Assembly (NCBI RefSeq): GCF_033115175.1
Contig: NC_084833.1
Coordinates: 50,678,716-50,742,715, forward strand
DNA: 64,000 nucleotides
From: Lepus europaeus
Taxonomy: Eukaryota > Chordata > Mammalia > Lagomorpha > Leporidae
Reading direction: 5' to 3'
This document shows, in pieces, positions 11,777-22,920 of this stretch. Position 1 is the stretch's first letter. Every line of letters begins with the position of its first letter. The translations under genes and the position numbers were made by a program. The notes under the pieces were generated by a model. It was not told the origin of the DNA. It did not search any database and saw only the letters and a program-made list of their open reading frames with translations.

Positions 11777-11826
11777 TTCTCTGTAACTCTACCTTTCAAA
11801 TACAAATAAATAAATCTTAAAAAAAA
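11487..11826 (+). mobile_element. CSINE, old type
   Basis: Full length with a long (CT)n (11742-11774) and an AAATAAATAAATCTT tail. The target-site duplication AATAGATTATGA / AATAGATTACAA flanks it at 11475-11486 and from 11827. Confidence 0.92.
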
Positions 11827-11837
11827 ATAGATTACAA

Positions 11838-13422
11838 GGTTATTTTTCCCATAAAATGCTTAACAAGTTCCACCTTCCATGAAAGCAATAACTCTGAGTC
11901 CCAACCCACAAACTCTATTTAGTTACTTTGTATTCTCTCTAATATCTTTTGGCTTTCCTTACTTCATTTTTCAATCTTTTCAAAATTTCTTCTCCAATTT
12001 TCTATAAGTAGCATAAGCAGAGTACCCAGAATTACCCATAACACCTTCTCAATCTTAATCAATTCATTATTTTCAATAAAGCCAGAAAAAACACCAGTCA
12101 ACTGCCCTCATAAATGATTTTGTAATAGCTTTATCTATTAAGACAAATGGATTCGCTGTAGCACATTAGGGCTTCTGAAGCAATTCCACTGCAATTTCAG
12201 GATCCAAAGGCAGTATATGAGAAAATGAAGTGTTATAAAGTGCATTTCAAATGGTTTGGGGGCAAACCTTAGCATAGTGTTTCTATCAAGTTGCACTGTT
12301 TTATTTTGATTTGTTCATTGACTATTTATGAAACACATGAATGTTTATGAAATGCGTGGATATATTTACTTTGAGCTTTGCTTGCCTCTAACTCATACAT
12401 AATGACTCTTTCTTATTTATGTAAACTTGAAATAATAATAATAAGCTAGTTGTGTTCAGCTCTGTCCTTGGCGATGAAGAGATGCAGTCAGAGCCCCAGA
12501 GGTCAGTCATGTGATCTCCATTGCCTTCCAGTGTGATTACAAATAATAACTGTGCTCAGAGGCTGTATAGTTGACCATTTCACCCAAGATATGTTTTGTC
12601 AAATGCTGAACATCAGACATTGTGAAAAGATGGGGCCGAAACATCAGACATTGTGAAAAGACGGGGCCGAGAGGAGTTAATATGTATTGTTTTGCTAAGA
12701 CAAAAAAGATCCCATCCCACATATTATTAGCTCCTGACTCAATCCTCTTGTAGTTGGAGCATTTGGACAGAATCTATTCACATTCTCATGGCTCTGGCCA
12801 CAGCTCTGGCCTGAGCACACTCTCTGACATTTATTTTCCAGAAGAGTCAGTAGGCACAGGGAGAGCTGCCTATCACTGCCATGCTATATTAGGTGGTAAT
12901 AATTAGCTTTAGATTTGATTTTCATTGCAGGAAATTACAAAATCAGATTACTGCACATACTGGGGCTCATTCTGAGACACAAAAGTAAAATTTAGAAGCC
13001 TTTCAACCACTTATCAAAATTCTTACAGTTCCCATTTCACTGAAGATGAAACAATAACAAATATTGAGCAACGAAAGTTAATCCATATGTGGAGGACTTT
13101 ATTAAGTTAAACAAAAAGAGTTGTGCAGATCCCAGGCTATGAGTTTTATATTAAAATATACAGCAAACCATAGGCACACTTCATCAAAAGCCACAAATAG
13201 AATTATATTGTGAATTTTTCACTATCAGGAGTCTAATTGAAAAGCAAATAGTAATAATAAACATCAACGTTTTTGTTTTAATCAGTATTTTTAAGTTCAA
13301 CAATATAGCATATTTAGGACTGACAGGAACCTTCATAAAGTGTTGTCCATAGAGAAGTATCAAGGTATGTTCTATTCTGAAATTTAATATTAACACTTTA
13401 TAACAAGTATCTTCTCGGGAAA
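11838..13422. other. Unassigned intergenic sequence
   Basis: About 1.6 kb with no gene. The only structure noticed is the 31-bp tandem duplication listed separately at 12609-12670. Confidence 0.4.
12609..12670. repeat. 31-bp tandem duplication (two copies)
   Basis: ACATCAGACATTGTGAAAAG followed by a short GGGGCCGA end occurs twice with a 31-bp period and one difference (GATGG versus GACGG). This is a recent local duplication. Confidence 0.9.
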
Positions 13423-13433
13423 CCTCTTTAAAT

Positions 13434-13776
13434 CTCTCTTTTTTTAAAGATTTATTTATTTTATTTATTTGAAAGTCAGAGTTACACAGAGAGAGGAAAG
13501 GCAGAGAGAGAGAGAGAGGTCTTCCATCCACTGGTTCACTTCCGAATTGGCCACAATGGCCAGAGCTGAGCCGATCCGAAGCCAGGAGCCAGGAGCTTCT
13601 TCCAGGTCTCCCATGTGGGTACAGGGGCCCAAGGAGTTGGGCCATCTTCTACTGCTTCCCCAGGCCATAGCAGAGAGCTGGATCAGAAGTGGAGCAGCTG
13701 GGTCTCGAACCAGCGCCCATTTGGGATGCCAGTGCTTCAGGCCAAGGTGTTAACCCACTGCACCACAGTGCTGGCC
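13434..13776 (-). mobile_element. CSINE, old type, antisense
   Basis: Left end TTTATTTATTTGAAAGTCAG, right end CACAGTGCTGGCCCC. The perfect target-site duplication CCTCTTTAAAT is at 13423-13433 and 13777-13787. Confidence 0.93.
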
Positions 13777-13894
13777 CCTCTTTAAATATTTTATTTGATG
13801 GTTTAACCAGTGTAGCTTGGGTGTGAGGGAAATCAGGTCAAAATAAAGTCATTAAATGGTCAAGAAAAGACAACGTATTTCTTGTACTCAGCAT

Positions 13895-14173
13895 TTTTAA
13901 ACCTTATTTTAGAAACAGAGAAACAAACAAACAGAACTCTCATCCACAGGCTCATTCTCCAAACACCTGCAACAGCAGGGATCTGGGAATTCGTTCTAGG
14001 TCTCCCACATAGGTACCAAGGACCCAATTACTTGAGCCTTCACTTGTTACCTCCCAAAGTTTGCATAGGAAGGAAGCTGGAATAGAGAACTCAATTGGGA
14101 ATTGAACCCAGGCATTCTAATGCAGGGTGTGGACTTAACCAGCATCTTAACCACTAGCACAAATGCCTACCCC
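13895..14173 (-). mobile_element. CSINE, divergent type, antisense
   Basis: Core TCTCCCACATAGGTACCAAG, ATTGAACCCAGGCATTCTAA, and head CTTAACCACTAGCACAAATG. Contains (AAAC)n at about 13920-13935. Confidence 0.82.
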
Positions 14174-14615
14174 TATTATTTGGAAAATTTGTATTTATTT
14201 GTAGCTTATAATTTGAATTTATTTATGTTTCTGCTTACATGTCTTTCCATATGATATGTGTGTCCGATGATATATATACCCAGTGAAATACTGATGTCAC
14301 CCTTGAAAGAAAATTAAGTCCTAATTTACTGACTTTGCCCATTTCTGTATTATAAATATTCTCCCAAGACCAATTCTCACCTACAATTGATGTCACTGAA
14401 TACAGAGCAGAGAACATATGTGCACATTTGACTCTAGTGTGCTAGTACTAAGGAGGCTCCGGCACACCACTTTTCCTACACATACGTGTAGAAAATACAT
14501 GTATACATGTACATATACAACACCTGAGTGCAAAGGTACAAATACAACATACATGCACATGAACACACATAAGGTCTACAGAGTAGTGACAATGATTAAA
14601 GGCAGTGCCTACTTT
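14174..14615. other. Unassigned intergenic sequence
   Basis: Contains an ACATGTATACATGTACATAT-like alternating stretch near 14480-14570. No gene recognised. Confidence 0.4.
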
Positions 14616-14630
14616 GAAATCCCACCTCCA

Positions 14631-14950
14631 TGGTGCCGGTCCTGTGGCTTAGTGGGCTAAACCTCCATCTGAGGCGCTGGCATCCCATATGGGAGCCAGT
14701 TCACATCCTGGCAGCTTCTCTTCCAATCTAGCTCTCTGCTATGGCCTGGGAAAGCAGTGTGTGGGCTCCTGCACTCATGTGGAAGACCTGGAGGAAACTC
14801 TTGGCTCCTGGATTTGAATCAGCCCAGCTTCAGCCATTGCGGCCATGTGGGGAATGAACCAGCAGGTGGAAGACCTCTCTCTGTTTCTCTTTTGCTCTGT
14901 CTCTAACTCTGTATCTCAAATAAATAAATAAAATCTTAAAAAAGAAAAAG
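14631..14950 (+). mobile_element. CSINE, old type
   Basis: First of two CSINEs in tandem. A single flanking duplication GAAATCCCACCTCCA / GAAATGCCACCTCTA (14616-14630 and 15320-15334) encloses both, so the second copy landed in the A-rich tail of this one. The core is slightly shortened after GGAAAGCAGTGT. Confidence 0.88.
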
Positions 14951-14964
14951 AAAAAGAAAAAAAT

Positions 14965-15319
14965 GGCCGGCACCGTGGCTTAACAGGCTAATCCTCCGCC
15001 TTGTGGCGCCGGCACACCAGGTTCTAGTCCCGGTTGGGGCGCCGGATTCTATCCTGGTTGCCCCTCTTCCAGGCCAGCTCTCTGTTATGGCCCGGGAGTG
15101 CAGTGGAGGATGGCCCAAGTGCTTGGGCCCTGCACCCGCATGGGAGACCAGGAGAAGCACCTGGCTCCTGGCTTCGGATCAGCACAATGCGCCGGCCGCA
15201 GCAGCCATTGGAGGGTGAACCAATGGCAAAAAGGAAGACCTTTCTCTCTGTCTCTCTCTCTCTCACTATCCACTCTGCCTGTCAAAATAAATAAATAAAT
15301 AAATAGAAAAAAGAAAAAA
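14965..15319 (+). mobile_element. CSINE, young type
   Basis: Complete, inserted in the (AAAAAG)n tail of the preceding CSINE. Ends in (AAAT)n and A-rich sequence. Confidence 0.92.
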
Positions 15320-15334
15320 GAAATGCCACCTCTA

Positions 15335-15530
15335 CCACTCATGATCACCTTTACCACTCAAGTAATCTTGGAAAAATCAGTTTTCTGTGCCTCAATTTCC
15401 TCTTCTCTATAATGAACATAATTCTACCTCCATTTAATAGGTGTGTTATAAAGATTTTTAAAACAGTACTACTAAAGTGCGAACAACAGTAATACATAGC
15501 AAGCATCAGCTATCATAATTGTTTGTATGT
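15335..15530 (+). mobile_element. MIR SINE
   Basis: Matches the MIR middle and 3' part: TGCCTCAATTTCCTCTTCTC, a TACCTCCATTTAATAGG core, then ACAGTAATACATAGCAAG. Old and diverged. Confidence 0.75.
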
Positions 15531-16194
15531 ACAGTTCTGTATTTATAGAGTGATGTTAGGCTCTTCTGATGGCAGAAGCAGCTGACACTCTACCTCTACA
15601 CCCCTGTCTCTGCACCATCTTTCCCTCCTTCCACTGGAAGATTCAGTTTAGCATTGTAGGGATTAAGTTCTGTCCAAATCAGAATCATGGCAAATCTTTA
15701 GACCTGAGGAAGGAGACATTTCCTTACCTTATCTTGACTGTTTTGTCTCCATCTACCAACCCCTGAAGAGTTCTAGTAACTGGAGTATGGTCCTGGATGT
15801 TTAACTACCTACTTTTGTTCCCCAGGGTCTTTGAGCTTAACTGTATGCCTATTGTCTATTGGCTTCTGATTGGTAGCTTGTTGTGATCCCTGCCACAATT
15901 AGGTATCTGGATCTCTAGACCTTGACTTCTGGGTTCTGACCCCATGACATTGCCTCAGCTTGGTATCCTGAGAGATCATCTTGTTCTGAACCTTCCCCAG
16001 TTCCTATTTCCATACTCATTACTCCTTTTACTTTATCCTGTTCGTTTTGACTACACTCTCATCTCTTTTTCTGGGATACTTACCCTGAAATCTATAAATA
16101 CGATGACTATTTAACCTAGGTTTCCCAAAGAGGGTCATTTTTAAATATTCTATTCTTTTGACTACACTGTTCTGGTATAGAACATACATTGTCC
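15531..16194. other. Unassigned intergenic sequence
   Basis: About 660 bp, mixed composition, no gene or repeat recognised. Confidence 0.4.
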
Positions 16195-16205
16195 AAAGAA
16201 CTTTT

Positions 16206-16536
16206 AAAAATATTTATTTTATTTATTTGAAAAGCAGAGAAGAGGACACACACACACACACACATACACAGAATATCTTCCATCCACTGGTTCACTCCCC
16301 ATATGGTCACAACAACAGGGGTTGGGCCAAGCCAAAGCCAGGAACCAGGAACTCCATCTGGGTTACCCATGTGGGTAGCAGGGGTAAAAGAACTTAGGCC
16401 ATCTTCTGCCACCTTCCCAGGTGCATTATCAGGAAAATGGATCAGAAGTGGAGCAACTGAGACTCAAGCCAGCACTCTGATGTGGGAGGCTGATGTCACA
16501 AGCAACAGCTTAACCCATTGTGCCATGCCAAACCTT
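16206..16536 (-). mobile_element. CSINE, old type, antisense
   Basis: Left end TATTTATTTTATTTATTTGA, with a (CA)n stretch at 16246-16269. The perfect target-site duplication AAAGAACTTTT is at 16195-16205 and 16537-16547. Confidence 0.92.
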
Positions 16537-17974
16537 AAAGAACTTTTGTGACAGGAAGAAATATAAAATCTTATAGCCAAAACACATCCTTTTTCTAATT
16601 CAGAAAATACAAGCATTTAAAAAGGGTCCAGAGAAGATTTCAAGATGGTGGAAAAGGGGGGGAGCTTACTACTCTAGTCTAGGGGAAGATAGTTAAAAAA
16701 AGAAGTAGATAGAGTGAAATCTCAGGTAAGAGTTAGCGAGAAACTGCAGGATGAGAGAAGGTGAGCGTAAACTATGCCAAAGAGCTGATCAAACACTCCC
16801 CTTTGATTAAAAAAAAAGATTTACCATGTCCAACTTCAGTGTCACCTTGGACACTCCCCTCACACTGAAGCACAGAACAGAGCTCCCTGGCCACACCCAG
16901 CATAGGCTTCTGGGTATTCAATGAAAGAGCAGGCACTCCAGTAAGCCAAAGAGGCATAGTCCTCATAGTTATAATCAAAACAGATTGGTACTGGTACAAA
17001 ACAGATAGATAGACCATTGGAACAGAATAGAACCTCCAGAAATCAATCCATGCATCTACAACCAACTTATCTTTGATAAAGGAGCTAAAATCAATCCCCG
17101 AAGCAAGGACAGTCTCTTCAACAAATGTGCTGGGAACACTGGATCTCCACATGCAGAAGTATAAAGCAAGACCACTACCTTACATCTTACATTAAAATCC
17201 ACTTAAAATGGATTAAAGACCTAAATCTACAACCTGATACCATCAAATTATTAGAGAAGCCCTGCAAGACATTGGTACAGGCAAAGAGTTCTTGAAAAAG
17301 AACGCAGAAGCACAGGCAATCAAAGCCAAAACTGACAAACGGAATTACATCTAATCGATAAACTTCTGCACCACAAAAAAAAAAAAAAAAACACTCAGAA
17401 AAATGAAAAGGGAACCAATACAATGAGAGAAATTATTTGCAATCTATGCAGCTGATAAGGAGTTAATATTCAGAATCTATAAAGAGCTCAGGAAACTTAA
17501 CAACAACAAAACAACCCAGTTAAGAAATGGGCAAAGTACTTTAACAGGCATTTTTCAAAAGAGGAAATCCAAATGGCCAATAGACACATGAGACAAATGC
17601 TCAGGATCACTGCCATCAGAGAAATGCAAATTAAAACCATCATGAGGTTTCACCTCACCCCAATTAGAATGGCTTTCAAACAGAAATCAACAAACAGCAA
17701 ATTCTAGCCAGGATATGGGGGAAAAGGTACCCTAATCCACTGTTGGTGGGAATGTAAACTGGTACAGCCACTGTAGAAGACAGTATGGAAATACTTCAAA
17801 AATCTGAGTATAGACCTACCCTGACATCTCATTCCTGGGAATTTACCCCAAAAAATGAAATCAGCATATGAAAAAATTTTCATGTTTATTGCAGCTCAAT
17901 TCACAATAGATAAGATATGGAATCAATCCAGGTATCCATCAACTAAAGACTGGATAAAAAATTATGGGATGTGT

Positions 17975-18843
17975 TGGGGCCAGTGCTTTGGCATAGCAGG
18001 TAAAGCCGCCTCATGCAGTGCCGGCATCCCATATGGGCACCAGTTTGAGTCTGGGCTGCTCCACTTTTTTTTTTTTTTAATTCAAAATATTTACTAGAAT
18101 CAAGGGCCTCCAGCCAGAGCAACATGGAGGGGGCATCCAAGAGAGGAACCCAGAGGGGACTGGTGGCAGTCAGCTTTAAGTACAATTTCGAAGGGAAAAA
18201 AATCTTAATCAGATTGGATTCAGTTATGAGGTGGGGATAAAAAAATATCAAAACCTCATTTACAATCCTCCATCCTGTCTGGCCTGCTAAGGGTGTAGTA
18301 GATAACTTGTTTTCACAATAAACTGTGAGCTCTGGAGGAGCTCCCTTGCTATTCTCATGGTAAATTTGGAGACTCTGAAGGAAGGAGGGCAGCCTGTGTT
18401 CTTGCTAAAGATAACTTGGGGAAGGAAGCAAATATTTTACACCCTAAATTCCATTGGGATCCCCTGACTATCTACTAGCCCATCTAAATCCTCACATTCC
18501 CTCCTCCTAGAGAAGGAAGCCCTAACATCTGTTAGTGGGAACTGGGTGAACAATAGCTCTGGCTGCTTCATGCTGAAAAGGGAGTCTTTGGGAAGGGGCA
18601 GGCTGCTCCACTTCTGATCCAGCTCTCTGCTATGGCCTGGGAAGGCAGTGAAGGATGGCCCTTGGGCCCCTGCATCTGCATGGGAGACCCAGAGAAGGTT
18701 CCTGGCTCCTGGCTTCAGATCAGCACAGCTCCGGCCATTGCAGCTAATTGGGGAGTGAACCAGAGGATGAAGCACCTCTCTCTCTCTCTGCCTCTCCTTC
18801 TCTCTGTGTGTAACTCTGCCTTTCAAATAAATATGTGAATCTT
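17975..18843 (+). mobile_element. CSINE, old type, split by a retrocopy
   Basis: The CSINE occupies 17975-18066 and resumes at 18601/18614-18843. Its GGCTGCTCCACTT is duplicated on both sides of the retrocopy. It is itself inserted in L1: AAAAATTATGGGATGTGT before it matches AAAAATTAGGGGATGTGT after the stack (from about 19222). Confidence 0.9.
18067..18600 (-). pseudogene. Processed retrocopy of an unidentified transcript
   Basis: A 534-bp insert with retroposon hallmarks: a perfect 13-bp target-site duplication GGCTGCTCCACTT (18054-18066 and 18601-18613), a poly(T) run at the left end (the minus-strand poly(A) tail), and an AGTAAA poly(A)-signal variant on the minus strand (+ strand 18090-18095) just upstream of the tail. 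The sequence is neither CSINE nor L1 and reads like an mRNA 3' end or 3' UTR, truncated at its 5' end. I do not recognise the parent gene. A short frame on the minus strand has no known domain. Confidence 0.75.
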
Positions 18844-18855
18844 AAAAAAAATTAG

Positions 18856-19220
18856 GAGGCTGGCGCCGCGGCTCAATAGGCTAATCCTCCGCCTTGCGGC
18901 GCCGGCACACCAGGTTCTAGTCCCGGTTGGGCCGCCGGATTCTGTCCCGGTTGCCCCTCTTCCAGGCCAGCTCTCTGCTGTGGCCAGGGAATGCAGTGGA
19001 GGATGGCCCAAGTCCTTGGGCCCTGCACCCCATGGGAGACCAGGAGAAGCACCTGGCTCCTGCCATCGGATCAGCGCGGTGCGCCAGCAGCAGCGCACCT
19101 ACCGCGGCGGCCATTGGAGGGTGAACCAACGGCAAAAAGGAAAACCTTTCTCTCTATCTCTCTCTCTCACTGTCCACTCTGCCTGTCAAAAAATAAAAAT
19201 AAATAAATAATAAAAAATTT
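18856..19220 (+). mobile_element. CSINE, young type
   Basis: Complete, with a GGCTGGCGCCGCGG head and an extra CGCACCTACCGCGG segment near 19094. Ends in A-rich AAATAAATAA. AAAAAATTAGG lies on both sides, so it landed at the 3' boundary of the old split CSINE. Confidence 0.92.
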
Positions 19221-19722
19221 TAAAAAATTAGGGGATGTGTACATCAGTGAATACCACACACAGTAAAAAGAAATGAAATACTGTCTTTTGCAACAAAATG
19301 GATGCAAATGGAAAACATTATACTTAGTGAAATAGCCAGTCCAACATGACAAATACCACATGTTCTCCCTGACTTGTGGTAACTAGTAAAGTACCTAAAA
19401 GGTAATCTATAGGAGTGAAATTCACACTTTGAGATGGGATGACTTTGAACAGCCCTTGTCTCAACTGCTCAGGAGCAGTTTTCTTTCATACTATTTGGTG
19501 AACTCTTTACTTAGTATAGGGTTAATCTTATGAGTATAAAGTTAATTGAAAATATATCTTAGTAAAAAATAAGAATGAGAACAGGGGATGGAAAAGGAAG
19601 AAGGGTGGGAGTGCAGATGGGGGAAGGGTTGAGTGGGAAGAATCACCATGATCCTAAATTTGTGTTTATGAAATGCATGAAGTTTGTATACCTCAAATAA
19701 AAGATTTCTGAGTTTAAGAAAA

Positions 19723-20201
19723 GATCAGAAATTATAGAGCTTATGGCTAAAAAACTAGATAAATAAAAAGAAAAACAAAAAATGAAAAAAGTTTTCAGTA
19801 CTGAAATGACTACCAGTCTTAATGCCCAATTTGCAACCACAGTTCAAGTTCTACACAGGGATTTCAAAAAGTCTGTGGAAATGGAATTAAAAGATAAACT
19901 TAGTTCACTGCAAAAAGAATTTAAAATTCATGCATTGCTTTCACATAATACATATTATCCATTAACTGTCTGAGACTCTCCATGCTACTATAACAAGCAG
20001 TACCATGTTACATGGTAGAGATGGTCTGGAAAGAAGGCAAGGTTCAGGAGAGGGTCCAGAAAGACCCAGAAACCTTCTCACCATGTCTTTAAAGTAAATC
20101 AGAAATGCCACACACTCAGTTCTTATTTTTAAAAATTATTTTGCTTTCTTTGTGTCCATATTTTAATCATCTGATATTCACCATTGTTTGGATATGATGG
20201 A
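19723..20201. other. Unassigned intergenic sequence
   Basis: AT-rich with no gene recognised. A 63-codon frame at 19782-19973 has no context. Confidence 0.4.
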
Positions 20202-20212
20202 GGCAAACAACT

Positions 20213-20526
20213 TTTTTTTCATTCGACAGGTAGAGTTATAGACAGTGAGAGAGAAAGAGAGAAAGGTCTTCCTTCCCGTTGGTTCACCTCCCAAATGGCC
20301 ACTACGGTCAGCGTTGAGCCGATCCGAAGCCAGGAGCCAGGTGCTTCTTCCTGGTCTCCCATGCAGGTGCAGGGGCCCAAGCACTTGGGCCATCCTCCAC
20401 CGCCCTCTTAGGCCACAGCAGAGAGCTGGACTGGAAGAGGAGCAACTGGGACTAGAACCCAGCGCCCATATGGGATGCCAGCACCGCAGGCAGAGGATTA
20501 ACCAAGTGAGCCATGGCGCCGGCCCC
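20213..20526 (-). mobile_element. CSINE, intermediate type, antisense
   Basis: Left TTCGACAGGTAGAGTTATAG, right GCCATGGCGCCGGCCCC head. AACAACTT flanks it at 20205-20212 and 20530-20537. Confidence 0.92.
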
Positions 20527-20537
20527 GTGAACAACTT

Positions 20538-20980
20538 GACTGCTTCTGTTTCCTTTAGCTCCACCTCTTAGTGATCACATGTGTATTAGCTCCTATTAAA
20601 ATCTTTATCATAAGGCATGCTCTGGAAAGCTCCTCTCTAAGTAGAATAGTGACTAAATTTCTGCACAATCCCAAATCAGTGGTTTGAGTTTGTGGTTACC
20701 CCCACCTTCTCTTCAATTGATTGAGTCTCTGCTGGCAGTTTTCTGCCTTGCCAGGCATTCAAAGGCAAATTCCAGGAAATATTTCCACTGAGAAAATTTC
20801 AAAATCCACATTTCCACTAAAGCTCTAAACAAAAGCCATTTCTCTAAAGTCGTCTGTTGAAAGGGGAGAAAAATATCATTTGGTAGCAATGCTGCATATG
20901 GCTTGTATGGGGGTGGGGTACTGGTTGTGTGGGAAAAATGGAGGTGAAAGGAGAGGCATAGTCAAAATCCTTTTTTCTAG
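20538..20980. other. Unassigned intergenic sequence
   Basis: No gene or repeat recognised. Confidence 0.4.
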
Positions 20981-21302
20981 GGTATGATTTGGCACAGTAG
21001 TTAAGATGCTACTTGGGATGCCTGCATCTTACAATGGAGCCTACATCAAGTCGCAGTTCCACTTCAGTACAAGCTTTCTGCTATTGCAGATCCTGAGAGG
21101 CAATAGATGATGGCTCAACTACTTGTGTCCCTGCCACCCACATGGGAGACCTGGATTGAGTTCAAGTTACAGGCTTAGGCCTGTCCCAGTCCTGGCTGTT
21201 GTGGCCATTTGGTGAGTAAACCAGCAAATGGAAGATATATCTCTCTCTTTGCCTCTGCCTCTCTGTAACTGTGCCTTTCAAATAAATAAACCTTTAAAAA
21301 AA
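20981..21302 (+). mobile_element. CSINE, divergent type
   Basis: Head TTTGGCACAGTAGTTAAGATG, core CCCACATGGGAGACCTGG, AAATAAATAAACC-polyA tail. Confidence 0.85.
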
Positions 21303-21324
21303 TTATGCTGGCTGTGTCACTATG

Positions 21325-21475
21325 GTAAAAACACTTTTATTTCTTATCTTTGTTGATACATAACTCGGAAAATCCACCCACTTAAAGTGTACAATTCAAA
21401 GGCTTTAATATATTCACGGAACTATTCCACCTTCACTGCAGTCTAGTACGTGAATTAATTTCAAGACAGTTGTTT
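21325..21475 (-). mobile_element. L1 3'-end fragment, antisense
   Basis: TTAAAGTGTACAATTCAAAGG followed by TAATATATTCACGG is the reverse of an old L1M-type 3' UTR phrase. The same phrase appears in sense at about 21950-22070. Confidence 0.6.
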
Positions 21476-21593
21476 GGGAAAAAAAGAAGTCAAAATGCAG
21501 AAGAGCAGACAGACAAATCCAGACCTTGGTATTACTATATGATATTCTCTGCATGTGAACCAATAAATTCTATTTATCTTTAAAAATTAAATT

Positions 21594-21932
21594 GGGGTTG
21601 GCACTGTGGCATAGCAGGTAAAGCCACCACCTGCAGTGCCAGCATCCCATATGGGCACTGGTTTGAGTCCTGGCTGATCCAGCTCTCTGCTATGGCCTGG
21701 GATAGAAGTAGAAGATGGCCCAAGCCTTTGGGCCCCTGCACCCATGTGGGAGACCCAGAGGAAGCTCTTGGCTCCTGGCTTCAGATTGGCACAGCTCCAG
21801 CCACTGCAGCCAATTGGGGAATGAACCAGCAGATGGAAGACCTCTCTCTCTCTCTCTCTCTCTCTCTGCCTCTCCTTCTCCTTGTGTGTAACTCTGACTT
21901 TCAAATAAATGAATAAATCTTAAAAAAAAAAA
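21594..21932 (+). mobile_element. CSINE, old type
   Basis: Head GGGGTTGGCACTGTGGC, (CT)n, AAATAAATGAATAAATCTT-polyA tail. Positions 21826-21839 read CCAGCAGATGGAAG, one base from the CTCF core consensus. Confidence 0.9.
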
Positions 21933-21944
21933 TCCAGGTTCCAA

Positions 21945-22072
21945 AGTCATTGTGATGGTTGTACAACTGTTAATACATTAAAAAAAAAAAACCACTGAAT
22001 TGCATATACTTTAAATAGATGGTTTTTATGGAATATAATTGTATTTCAATAAAGAAATCTTTAAAAACTATT
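21945..22072 (+). mobile_element. L1 3'-end fragment, sense
   Basis: GTGATGGTTGTACAACTGTT, ACCACTGAATTGCATATACT and a terminal CAATAAAGAAATC match an old L1M-type 3' UTR. Confidence 0.65.
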
Positions 22073-22700
22073 GTCTAATACATTCCTACTGACTTACTTC
22101 TAAAGGTACAGCTTAAAAATTTGCCATACAACCCCAAATCCCCTTAAGCTGGGTAGCAAAAATAGCATTTTAAGTGCTAAAGTGATAATATGGGTAGGAT
22201 TAAGTATCTGATAATAACAACAGAATTAAAAAGGAATGAATGCTCCAACATGGGAAGCAGTCCATTCAGCAGACTCATAGAATAACAATCACTTTAAGTG
22301 TCACTCTGACCTCAGAGTCAGCCCTTAAGGCATTCTGGTCTGGCTGAAAAGCCCATGAGAGCATTTCAGGCATGGAAAGCCAAGACACTGAGTCAAAAAA
22401 TGTCCTACATGAAGGACCTCTGTGGGTGAGACCCCAGTGGAAAGATGTGTTCATCAAAGAAGGAGGTACTTCTCTCTGAAGGGAGGAGAGAACTTCCACT
22501 TCACTTACTGCCTTGTTTAAATTCTGACAGAGTTTGTGGGTTCTAAAGGCTTCCATAACCTAGGCAGATCATGTCAAGAGCCTCAGGTGATCACTGTCAT
22601 CATACATGAGAGTGTTAATTGTTATATTAACAATAGGATTCACTGTGCACTAACTTCCTATGCAGGACCTTTGTCCTCAAAGAGTTGTATTATGAGAGTT

Positions 22701-22920
22701 AACAGTAAAACTTGTTCTCAAAGATTTATTTTGTTTTATTGTACTAAGTTGAGGATATTCTTTTGTCCCATAAGTTTTAGTTATGCCTAAGTGTCCAATT
22801 CCATTGCTTGTTTTCTTAGGTGCTTCCTTAATGAATAATAAAACTTGTTCTCAAGGACTTATTTTCTTTTAATGAATTAAATGAAGGTCTTATGTCTCAT
22901 AAGTTATAGTTGTGTCTAAT
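22701..22920 (+). repeat. Diverged tandem repeat, period about 133 bp
   Basis: Two units, about 22701-22790 and 22835-22920, share TAAAACTTGTTCTCAA, a TTATTTT run and TCATAAGTT/CCATAAGTT with TAGTT. It lies inside the L1 3' UTR. Confidence 0.75.

Larger units (their letters stand above)
16625..19722 (+). mobile_element. L1 with internal deletion, host of nested inserts
   Basis: Starts with an L1 5'-end-like segment (CAAGATGGTGGAAAAGG at 16641-16657) and passes near 16960 directly into late ORF2 (TTGGTACTGGTACAAAACAG at 16984-17003). ORF1 and most of ORF2 are therefore missing. ORF2 continues to about 17975, is interrupted by SINEs and a retrocopy, and resumes at 19221. The 3' UTR ends with AAATAAAAGATTTC near 19700. 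About 1.6 kb is L1 proper. Frames are broken. Confidence 0.8.

Noticed and set aside
18437..18600. Coding remnant in the retrocopy (minus-strand frame starting MKQPELLFTQ)
   Set aside because: I cannot match it to a known protein, and the frame runs from non-CSINE retrocopy into SINE sequence; it may be UTR.
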